NCBI RefSeq assembly: GCF_002027555.1
Contig: NZ_MXAP01000047.1
Coordinates: 1 to 64,000, forward strand
Length of the DNA stretch: 64,000 nt
Reading direction: 5' to 3'
DNA from: Moraxella equi
GTDB taxonomy: Bacteria > Pseudomonadota > Gammaproteobacteria > Pseudomonadales > Moraxellaceae
In this document: positions 48,459-56,326 of the stretch, one piece after another
Numbering within the stretch: the first letter of the stretch is position 1
Layout: every line of letters starts with the position of its first letter
Notes under the pieces: model-generated
The model's database searches: none
What the model was told of the DNA's origin: nothing
The model's input: the letters and a program-made list of their open reading frames with translations, nothing else
Made by a program: the position numbers and the translations under genes

Positions 48459-49507
48459 CAATCCACCCACACAGGCTCACGCACCAAGGTTACGCCAAAT
48501 TTGTCTTGCACAGCACGCACGATAAATTCCTGAGCCGTGCGAATGTCGTCTTGCGTGGCGGTGTGTGGGGCGTGGTTGGTTAGCACCAGAGCTTGCTTGT
48601 CGTGCGTCAAAATCGGAGCAACCCCCTTGCCCTTTAACCCTGCCCTGTCAATGAGCCAGCCTGCGGGAATTTTGATAACATCGTCATTGATAGGATAGCT
48701 TGGCAAATCGGCAAACCGCTCTTTTAGGGCGATAAACTCGCTCATTGGGATGATCGGATTTTGAAAAAACGAGCCACAATTTGCCAAAACGGCAGGGTTT
48801 GGCAGTTTGCTATTACGAATGGTAATGACTGCATGAAATACATCAATGGGGTGGGGGGTATCTCGTCCGTTTTTATTGGCAAACTCTTGTGCCAAACTTG
48901 CCAAATCACCATAATTGGTTAGGGTTTTTGGCTGTTTGTGAAGCGTAAATACCACATGGCTAATCAAATACCGCCCTGCATTGTCCTTAAAAAAACTGTG
49001 GCGATACTCAAACTTGCAAGCGGTGTTGTCAAACTCGCATTTTTGACCATCCGTCAAATCGTAAGCGATGACTTTGGTAATAAAATCAGAGACTTGCACG
49101 CCATAGGCTCCGATATTTTGTACAGGACACGCTCCCACAAGCCCGGGGATTAGGGCGAGATTTTCAAGCCCAAAATAGCCTTTATCTAGGCAGGTTTTGA
49201 TAAAATCGTGCCAATTTTCTCCGCAAGCGACTTGCAATGTTACACGTTCATTATCTTCTTGCAAAATCTCAATGCCTTGTATTTTTGGTAATAAGACAAG
49301 GGCGTTTAGCACACTTGGCAAAATCACGTTACTGCCATAGGATAGGACAAATAGTGGTAAATCGTGGCGTTTGGCAAAGGCTATGGCGGTCGTGATGTCA
49401 TCGCCAAGCGTGTCAATGTCGTCCAACATCATCGCATGGCGAGCGATGCAGGACAGTGCCATGGTGTTGTTGTGCGATAAGTCGTGGTTATTTAGAATAT
49501 TAGCCAT
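48458..49507 (-). CDS. murB: UDP-N-acetylenolpyruvoylglucosamine reductase
   Basis: Second step of peptidoglycan precursor synthesis, an FAD enzyme reducing UDP-GlcNAc-enolpyruvate with NADPH. 349 residues; FAD-binding start LFVLSYGSNVILP, ENLALIPGLVGACPVQNIGAYG, YRHSFFKD and NPAVLANCGSFFQNP with the catalytic Ser. Overlaps the phosphatase gene upstream by 8 bp and ydcF-like downstream by 1 bp, so a three-gene operon. Confidence 0.95.
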   Translation of the reverse strand: MANILNNHDLSHNNTMALSCIARHAMMLDDIDTLGDDITTAIAFAKRHDLPLFVLSYGSNVILPSVLNALVLLPKIQGIEILQEDNERVTLQVACGENWHDFIKTCLDKGYFGLENLALIPGLVGACPVQNIGAYGVQVSDFITKVIAYDLTDGQKCEFDNTACKFEYRHSFFKDNAGRYLISHVVFTLHKQPKTLTNYGDLASLAQEFANKNGRDTPHPIDVFHAVITIRNSKLPNPAVLANCGSFFQNPIIPMSEFIALKERFADLPSYPINDDVIKIPAGWLIDRAGLKGKGVAPILTHDKQALVLTNHAPHTATQDDIRTAQEFIVRAVQDKFGVTLVREPVWVD

Positions 49508-49982
49508 GATGATTTCCGTGCTGATTTGTACTTTGCCAAAGGTCTAGCCATTCACGGCTGACACGCTCAATATGCTCAAACATCGCCTGAAAGTCGCTCA
49601 CATCGCCATAATACGGGTCGGCAACTTCTTGTTTGGTAAAGTCATCAAACAGCATAACTTGGGCGGTAGCATCGGACGGCATCACCTTTTTGATGTTGGC
49701 TAAGTTGTTGTTATCCATCGCAAAAATTATGTCAAACTCATAAAAATCCTGCTCGGATAGCTGTCTTGCCCTAAGAGAAGTCAAGTCAAAATCAAGCGTA
49801 CCGCCAACGTCTATCGCACGTGGGTCGGGGCGTTCGCCTGTATGGTAATTTGCCGTACCTGCCGAGTCAAAGCGGATAGTAAGCCCTTGATTTTTGGCAA
49901 GTTCTGTCATGACGGCTTCGGCAGATGGGCTACGGCAAATATTGCCAAGACAAACAAAAAGAGCGGATTTTGGGGTAGTCAT
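49500..49982 (-). CDS. low-molecular-weight protein-tyrosine phosphatase
   Basis: 160 residues. Active-site P-loop VCLGNICRSPSAEAV (Cys11, Arg17 of Cys-x5-Arg) and the acid DPYYGD near residue 121. Often acts on capsule or exopolysaccharide tyrosine kinases (Wzb-like), but no such kinase lies here. First gene of the phosphatase-murB-ydcF-like operon; overlaps murB. Confidence 0.93.
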   Translation of the reverse strand: MTTPKSALFVCLGNICRSPSAEAVMTELAKNQGLTIRFDSAGTANYHTGERPDPRAIDVGGTLDFDLTSLRARQLSEQDFYEFDIIFAMDNNNLANIKKVMPSDATAQVMLFDDFTKQEVADPYYGDVSDFQAMFEHIERVSREWLDLWQSTNQHGNHHG

Positions 49983-50222
49983 GATAAGGTCATTACTGGT
50001 GGATAACGAAAGGTTATTTTATCACAACTTGACAAGTTTTTTTTAAAAAATAGCGTATGAGCAACACCGTCAATCCCATCAATTTTACTGTTAGATTACG
50101 GCAATATCATTTACCAATGGATAAACAAAGCACCGATGAAATACATGCAAGTATTATTTTTATGCAAAATTAAACCCGTACAATCATCACACCGATTATC
50201 AACCCTACTCTAAGGAGCTCTT

Positions 50223-50462
50223 ATGAAAGCCAAACTACTCACTGCCGTATGCGGTGCTAGCCTACTACTGACCGCTTGTGCCAGCAATCCTTACCAAACC
50301 ACTGACGCCCAAACTCGTAACACTGTATTGGGCGGTGCTGCCCTAGGTGCCGCCATCGGTGCATTAAGCCAAACTGATGATGGCAACCGTAAAGACATCG
50401 GTAAAGCCGCCGCCATCGGTGCTGCGGTTGGTGCAGGTGCAGGCTACGCCACCACTCGCTAA
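50223..50462 (+). CDS. glycine-zipper lipoprotein
   Basis: 79 residues; lipobox LLTAC (Cys19), then a Gly/Ala-rich two-helix zipper (LGGAALGAAIGAL, AAAIGAAVGAGAGYA) as in the OsmB/SlyB-like or Rickettsia 17-kDa type small outer-membrane proteins. AAGGAGC ribosome site and a terminator flank it. Confidence 0.85.
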   Translation: MKAKLLTAVCGASLLLTACASNPYQTTDAQTRNTVLGGAALGAAIGALSQTDDGNRKDIGKAAAIGAAVGAGAGYATTR

Positions 50463-50479
50463 CCTACCACTGTCAATAT

Positions 50480-50507
50480 AAAGCCATACCGTTGGGTGTG
50501 GCTTTTT
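50480..50507 (+). terminator. terminator of the glycine-zipper lipoprotein
   Basis: AAAGCCATACC / GGTGTGGCTTT 11-bp stem (one G-U), loop GTTG, then TT. Confidence 0.8.
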
Positions 50508-50591
50508 GCATTTTAAAACACTTAGAAACAACCGAAACAAATACCAAAGAAAAGAGCGATAATCCGCGCTTTTCTCTTTTTACACGCCCTG

Positions 50592-52582
50592 TCAATTATG
50601 AGCCAACGCATCCACAGGGTTAAGCCTTGACGCATTACGGGCGGGCAAAAAGCCAAACACAATGCCGATGAGCGTTGAGCAGACAAAGGCAACCACGATA
50701 GATAAGGGCGAATAAATCACACCCACGCTGTCGCCCCCAAATTTATTGACAAGACTGCCCACACCAAAGGCAAGCAAAATCCCTAAGACACCGCCCAAGA
50801 TACACACCAATACCGCTTCTATCAAAAACTGCCCTAAAATATCCGACTGTCTTGCCCCCACCGCCATGCGTACACCAATCTCGCTCGTGCGTTCGGTCAC
50901 GGACACGAGCATGATGTTCATGACGCCAATACCACCCACGATAAGCGAGATAATTGCAGGACGAGATGAGCATGGTCATGGCGGTGGTGGTGGATTGCAC
51001 CGTTTCTTTGATGCTGTCGGTGTTCATGATGTTAAAATCGTCCGTGCCGTGCCGTGATTTGATAAGCTCTGAAATGGCAGTCTCGGCAATGGCGGACGGC
51101 GTGTCATCATCAATCAGCACAACAAAGCGGTCAAGGGTGTTTTTGCCAAGCATACGATACATGACGGTGGTATAAGGCAGATAGACGGTGGGCGAGTTAC
51201 TGGTGCGGGCAAAGGACGATGTTTTTTTCGGACAACACGCCCACGATACGGGCAGGGACGTTACCGATGAGCAGGGTTTGCCCAATGGGATTGCCTTCGC
51301 TGTTAAAATAGGTCTTGTAAGCGTTTTGGTCGATGATGACATCTTGGGCGGACGTGGCGACACTGGTTTCATCAAACATCTGCCCCATGGCCAATTTTTC
51401 GCCCGTAACGGACAAATAGTCCTTACCCACGCCCGTTACTGTACCTGTCGTGTCTTGGTTTTGGTAGCGGATATTGACCGATTTGTTTACCATGGGGCTG
51501 ACCGACACGGCATAAGGCTGGTCGGCTACGGCTTGGGCGTCCGCCACAGTCAGATTGTCCCGCCCAAACCGCCGTCTGGGGTCGCCAAAGGGATAGCCGT
51601 TCATCACGGTAATGGTGTTGGTGCCTAGGGCGTTGATGTCGGCTAGGATTTTGGCTTGTGAGCCTTGCCCAAGCCCCACGATGGACACCACAGAGGCAAT
51701 GCCAATGATGATGCCAAGCATGGTCAAAAGTGTCCTCATTTTGTGGGCTTTCATGGCATAGATAGACATTTTAAAGGCTTCTTTTAGGCGGTCTATCACA
51801 CCAAATAGGGCATTTTTTGAGCCAAAGGTGTTTTTGCTTGTGGCGGTATTTTGAGTATTGTGATTACTATCTTGCTGTTCTTGATTTCTGGCATTATCGG
51901 TATAATAATCAGCAATGATATGCCCGTCTTTTAGCTCAATCACTCGCTCGGCTTGGCTTGCCAAACTTGGGTCGTGCGTTACCATGATGATGGTGTGTCC
52001 GTCATCTTTTAGGCGGTGCAAGATGTTCATCACTTCCTTACCAGAGCCACTATCCAACGCCCCTGTCGGCTCGTCCGCTAGGATAATATCGCCCCCATTC
52101 ATCAATACCCTTGCGATAGAGACACGCTGCTGTTGTCCGCCTGAGAGCTGATTGGGGCGGTTGGTGGTTTTCTCGCCCAAGCCCAATTGGGTAAGAAGTT
52201 TGGTGGCTCGTTCACGCCTTTTGGTGGTATCCATGCCCGCATAGACAGCAGGGACGGTAACATTATCAAGGGCGTTGATGTCGCCAAGCAAGTGGTAACG
52301 CTGAAAAATAAAGCCAAAATGCTCACGCCGAAGCTCGGCAAGCTCCTCTGAGTCCATATCGTCCACAGATTTACCAAAAATAGTATAGCTTCCGCTTGTA
52401 GCTTTGTCAAGACAACCCAAAATGTTCATGAGCGTGGATTTGCCAGAGCCTGATTGCCCGATGATAGCAACCATTTCGCCTTGATAAAGCGTTAAATCAA
52501 GCCCGTGCAAAATGCGAATATTGGTGTCGCCAGCAGGGAACTCACGCACGAGATTTTTGACTTGTATGAGTGGGATTTTCAT
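50592..52582 (-). pseudogene. macB: macrolide/toxin-type ABC exporter MacB with two frameshifts
   Basis: Reads as one MacB-type gene in three frames. Frame 1 (52582 to about 51215): ABC domain with Walker A GQSGSGKST, LSGGQQQRVSIA and ILADEPTGALDSGSG, then the first transmembrane segment and periplasmic part. A 1-base loss in the A7 tract (51222-51228) shifts to the middle frame (SSFARTSNSPTVYLPY through [11 protein letters not shown]). An extra C near 50959-50960 shifts to the last frame ([25 protein letters not shown] to the stop). MacA lies intact upstream. Mutational decay or assembly error are both possible; if real, the pump is off. Confidence 0.85.
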
Positions 52583-52595
52583 GATTTTCTCCCAA

Positions 52596-53897
52596 TCATC
52601 TCATCATCGGTGGGCGGTTTTGACGTTGTCCGCCTTGACCTGTTTGACTTGCTTCGCCAATCACGACTTTATCGCCAGCGTTTAGCCCTGATTTGATTTC
52701 GGCATTGACACGGTTATTTAGCCCTACTTGTACGTCTACAGGCTTGGCAATGCCGTCCGCCCCAACCACTTGCACGCTGTATTTGCCCCTGCCCTCTTTT
52801 AGGGCAGATGACGGTATGGTAAGTACGTTTTTGACTGAACTTGTGATGATATTGACCTGTGCGGTCATGTCAATGCGAAATTTGCGTTCGGCATTATCCA
52901 CGTCCAAGTAGCCAATATAATACACCGCCGAGTCCGTGCTACTGGTCGTGCTGATGTTCTCAGGGGCGGGTTCTACGCCTGCCAGCGTGGTGTCAAACTG
53001 CTGCTGGGTATTGCCAATGATGTTAAAGCGAGCAGGCATACCTGCACTTACGTTTACCACGTCTGCTTCTGAGATTTGGGCGTTAATGCGGACACGGCTA
53101 AGGTCGGCAAGCGTGACAATGGTCGGGGCAGACTGCATGGCATTGACCGTTGTGCCTTCTTTTTGGGTAACGGAGACGACCGTACCGTCCATCGGGGCGA
53201 CAATGGTGGTATAGCTTAAATCTTCGGTGGCAGTGGATAGGTCGTTTTGGGCTTTGTTAATGCTGGCTCGCTGGCTTTGGATGTTCGCCTGTGCGGTGGC
53301 AACGTCATTTTTGGCGTTTTGCACACCTGCCCTTGCCACGTCCACGTTGGCACGAGCGACTTCCACCGCACTTTGGGCGTCATCATAATCTTGGCGACTG
53401 ATTGCATCAATTTGTAAAAGGCTCTCCAAACGAGCAAAGGACTGTTCGGCTTTTTTGAGTTCGGCAAGGCGAGCTTGTAGGGTGGCTTCTGAGCTTGCCA
53501 CATTGCCTTGACTGGACGCCAGATTGGCTTGGGCTTGGGCAAGGCTCGCCTGGGCTTGTTGTAGATTAGCACCCGCATTGGAGACGGTGTTTTTTTGTTC
53601 CACTTGGTTGATTTGGGCAATCAAATCGCCTTTTTTGACTTCATCGCCCACGTCCACATACAGCTTGACAATCCGCCCTGACACCTGAGCCCCCACGTCC
53701 ACGCTGTAAATGGGCTTGACTTTGCCTGATGCCATGACCGTGTTTTCAATGTCGCCCATGACCGCATCGGCGGTTAGGTAGGATGGTGGGGCTTCTTTGG
53801 GCTTAAAAAAATAATAGGCAAGGACAATCAGTGCAATGGCAATAATGGCAATGATAAGCCATTTTAGGGGGAATTTGGATTTTTTGGCGATGGACAT
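52596..53897 (-). CDS. macA: periplasmic adaptor (membrane fusion protein) MacA
   Basis: 433 residues: N-terminal membrane anchor (LKWLIIAIIAIALIVLAYYF), lipoyl half (VDVGAQVSGRIVKLYVDVGDEVKKGDLI), a long alpha-helical hairpin rich in Ala/Gln/Ser (about 95-220), and beta-barrel domains ending in a Gln/Arg/Pro tail. It works with MacB and a TolC-type channel. The gene is 13 bp upstream of macB; a TolC homologue is not in the window. Confidence 0.92.
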   Translation of the reverse strand: MSIAKKSKFPLKWLIIAIIAIALIVLAYYFFKPKEAPPSYLTADAVMGDIENTVMASGKVKPIYSVDVGAQVSGRIVKLYVDVGDEVKKGDLIAQINQVEQKNTVSNAGANLQQAQASLAQAQANLASSQGNVASSEATLQARLAELKKAEQSFARLESLLQIDAISRQDYDDAQSAVEVARANVDVARAGVQNAKNDVATAQANIQSQRASINKAQNDLSTATEDLSYTTIVAPMDGTVVSVTQKEGTTVNAMQSAPTIVTLADLSRVRINAQISEADVVNVSAGMPARFNIIGNTQQQFDTTLAGVEPAPENISTTSSTDSAVYYIGYLDVDNAERKFRIDMTAQVNIITSSVKNVLTIPSSALKEGRGKYSVQVVGADGIAKPVDVQVGLNNRVNAEIKSGLNAGDKVVIGEASQTGQGGQRQNRPPMMR

Positions 53898-53960
53898 GGT
53901 TTTTCCAAAAAAATAGCAGAATAGAGATTGATTTTAAAAAAATTGGTATTTTTAAAAATA

Positions 53961-54127
53961 GGTAAATGGTTAATTAATGTTAAACTTCCTGCAAAACTAG
54001 GTTTTTCGTTCGCCCTGAGCTTGTCGAAGGGTGGCGGAAAACCGTTATGGTTCGACAGGCTCACCACGAACGGTTTTCCTTGTTTTTAGGTTTTGCAGGA
54101 AGTTTAATGGGTAAATGGTTAATTAAT
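53961..54127. repeat. MITE-like fold-back element flanked by 18-bp direct repeats
   Basis: 18-bp perfect terminal inverted repeats (TTAAACTTCCTGCAAAAC at 53980-53997 and its complement at 54090-54107) enclose a REP-like palindrome built on CTGAGCTTGTCGAA and TTCGACAGGCTCA. GGTAAATGGTTAATTAAT flanks it on both sides (53961-53978 and 54110-54127). No transposase. It lies in the 513-bp spacer 53898-54410; the rest is AT-rich and holds nothing I recognise. Confidence 0.7.
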
Positions 54128-54410
54128 ATTGATAAAAAAATAAAGTTTTTAAATTTGACATGGTTAATGATAGGGTTGCAGAATAAATAACAATTTGCCC
54201 TATGTTATGATTGATTTTTAAACAATTCATTTACTTCTAATTTTGTCAAATTTACATTTGTCTTAAAAAATCTAAGTATAACCAACGCAATTTTTAAAAA
54301 CCCAGCAGTCATTATAAAATTTTTGTTTTAAACAACAATTAAACCCTAAGTATTTTTTATAAATTTTTATGGTGAAATGGTAACGTTTTGTAATTAATGA
54401 TGTCCGCCAT

Positions 54411-55421
54411 TTACCCTTGCCTTGCCCCCACCCCACACACCGACAGCACCAAATCGGTCAGCAGTTGCCACACGTCTTTACCGCTCACGCCCTTGATTGC
54501 CTTATCAATGGCATAGACATCGGACAGCCACCGTCCGCCCTGCCCGTGCAGTCGCCGTGCCGTCTGCTCGTAGATGTATGCCTTGCTTTGCCAAATACCC
54601 AGCTCGCTTGGGGCTTTACCTGCCTGAATTTGCAGAATCAGCCGTACATCTTTGGCAATCGCCCACAGTACAATGCTTGGGGCGGTGTCGGTGCGTTTTA
54701 GGTGATGTAAAATAGCAAGGCTTTTTTGAGCATCTCCTGCAAGTATGACATCCGACAGATGAAACACGGTAAAATCCGCCCCGTCCACAAGCGACCGTTC
54801 TAGCTCGTCCACGCCAATCATCTGTCCATGCGTGTATAAAAAGGACGTCCGCCACAGGGTCTGATATGCCGACAACAGATGATGTTCGGTGTGCGATAGG
54901 AGCATTTGCCACGCATCAGGGCTTAGGATTAGCCCCAGCTCTTGAGCTTTGGCGGTCAAAATGTCGGTACGCACTGACTCATTATAGACATTGCCGTCAA
55001 TGATAAGCCCTTGATTATCAAAGAATTTTAGGGCTTTGGTGGCAAGTGATTTTTTGTCTTGCTTGGGCAGGCACCAGATGAGATGATTATGGCTATGCCC
55101 GCCTGCCACGTCATCAGCAAAGGCAGTAAGGCGAGCGATTGCCTTAGTGTCGGGCTTGTGATTGCCTGTAACTATCAAGGCGGTACTGTCACCAAACAGC
55201 GATAAGTCATTTAGCTCAGCGACCACGTCCAGCCATGATTTGGCGGACGAAAGCTCTATGCGTTTGATGAGTTGGTTATTTGCCGACCATTGGGGGCGAC
55301 AGGCGTCAATGAGCCATTGGTGCAGAAGTGGCTCATCACTGTGCATGACCCACAGCCCCTGTGTGGGCGTGGTGTTGTCGTTTTTGAGATGATGAAAAAG
55401 CGGTAAAAATCGCTGTTGCAC
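54411..55421 (-). CDS. holA: DNA polymerase III delta subunit
   Basis: 336 residues; clamp-loader subunit that opens the beta clamp. Recognised from the HolA pattern: LWVMHSDEPLLHQWLIDACR (like the family's nucleotide-free start), LSLFGDSTALIV, and a C-terminal helical domain (ALIVLWAIAKDVRLILQ-type segment). Follows lptE by 11 bp, the usual leuS-lptE-holA neighbourhood. Confidence 0.88.
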   Translation of the reverse strand: MQQRFLPLFHHLKNDNTTPTQGLWVMHSDEPLLHQWLIDACRPQWSANNQLIKRIELSSAKSWLDVVAELNDLSLFGDSTALIVTGNHKPDTKAIARLTAFADDVAGGHSHNHLIWCLPKQDKKSLATKALKFFDNQGLIIDGNVYNESVRTDILTAKAQELGLILSPDAWQMLLSHTEHHLLSAYQTLWRTSFLYTHGQMIGVDELERSLVDGADFTVFHLSDVILAGDAQKSLAILHHLKRTDTAPSIVLWAIAKDVRLILQIQAGKAPSELGIWQSKAYIYEQTARRLHGQGGRWLSDVYAIDKAIKGVSGKDVWQLLTDLVLSVCGVGARQG

Positions 55422-55432
55422 GGTCTGCTCGC

Positions 55433-55921
55433 TTAGCGTGCCATGGCTCGGTAACGCTCGGCAATGCGTTCGCCTAGTTGGTCATAGAGCCAGCCCCTAC
55501 TCTCTTCGCCCTGCTGGTCAAGCGTTACCACACTCGCTTCGTTATATTGATAGCTTTGCTCCACTTGCATGGGGGCGGTGGTGGTTTTTGTGCCAACGGT
55601 GATTTTGACGTCCGCACTTAGCGCCAGACGAATCTCGGTCAAAGTGCCGACCAACTCATAACGGCGAAACCGCAAGTTATCTACACGGATTTGGTTGGTG
55701 CTAAGCCCTGTTTTTAGGTGCATAAGCTCCAAATGCTTGGTCATGGCTCGTTTTAGGTGCAAGTTTTCCTGGCTGTCATCTAGGCTTAACTGCACGGTCT
55801 GATAAGCAGGGGCTATCTGCAAGCTCTCGCCTGTCCCACGCAAGGCAAATCCGCACCCCGATAAAGTTAGGGCAGATAAGACGGCTAATGCTAACAATGG
55901 AGCGGTTAAAAATTTTGGCAT
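55433..55921 (-). CDS. lptE: LPS-assembly lipoprotein LptE
   Basis: 162 residues; lipobox TLSGC (Cys23) followed by GFALRGTGE, the standard LptE start, then a small alpha/beta domain (TVQLSLDDSQENLHLKRAMT, LRFRRYELVGTL). Plugs the LptD barrel for lipopolysaccharide insertion in the outer membrane. Precedes holA. Confidence 0.9.
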   Translation of the reverse strand: MPKFLTAPLLALAVLSALTLSGCGFALRGTGESLQIAPAYQTVQLSLDDSQENLHLKRAMTKHLELMHLKTGLSTNQIRVDNLRFRRYELVGTLTEIRLALSADVKITVGTKTTTAPMQVEQSYQYNEASVVTLDQQGEESRGWLYDQLGERIAERYRAMAR

Positions 55922-55947
55922 GGTTGTCCTTTTTATATCATATCAAA

Positions 55948-56241
55948 TCACTTCACAAAATACGCCACACCAAAACCCACCCAATAAATCGCCACTGCCA
56001 AAATCACCGCCGTAATTACGCTTGCGATATTACGCACGACAGGCGGGGCAATGCTGGTTTGGGTGGTGTTTTCATCACGCACAGTGCTTTCGCTTTCTGC
56101 CTTTAAATAGCCCAGTCGAAGCACGGCATGAATGACGATAAAGACGGCAATGACCGCCCAATGAATTTGCAAAAATCCCACGACCAGATTGGCTAAAATG
56201 GCAATGTTAGATAATAGGCTAAACAGTTTGGTTTTTGGCAT
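55948..56241 (-). CDS. small hypothetical membrane protein
   Basis: 97 residues, two transmembrane hairpins (IAILANLVVGFLQIHWAVIAVFIVIHAV and NIASVITAVILAVAIYWVGFGVAYF) split by a charged loop. No family recognised. Lies between leuS and lptE on the same strand, so it may be in their operon. Confidence 0.65.
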   Translation of the reverse strand: MPKTKLFSLLSNIAILANLVVGFLQIHWAVIAVFIVIHAVLRLGYLKAESESTVRDENTTQTSIAPPVVRNIASVITAVILAVAIYWVGFGVAYFVK

Positions 56242-56279
56242 AATAAATCATGTAATGGATAATTTTAATAAAATGGATT

Positions 56280-56314
56280 GGACGTGTGGGGCAAATTATT
56301 TACCCCACACGTCC
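56280..56314 (-). terminator. hairpin after leuS
   Basis: 12-bp perfect stem GGACGTGTGGGG / CCCCACACGTCC with 11-nt loop. The T-run is poor, so it may be a weak terminator or RNA-stabilising stem. Confidence 0.55.
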
Positions 56315-56326
56315 ATTTAAACACAA

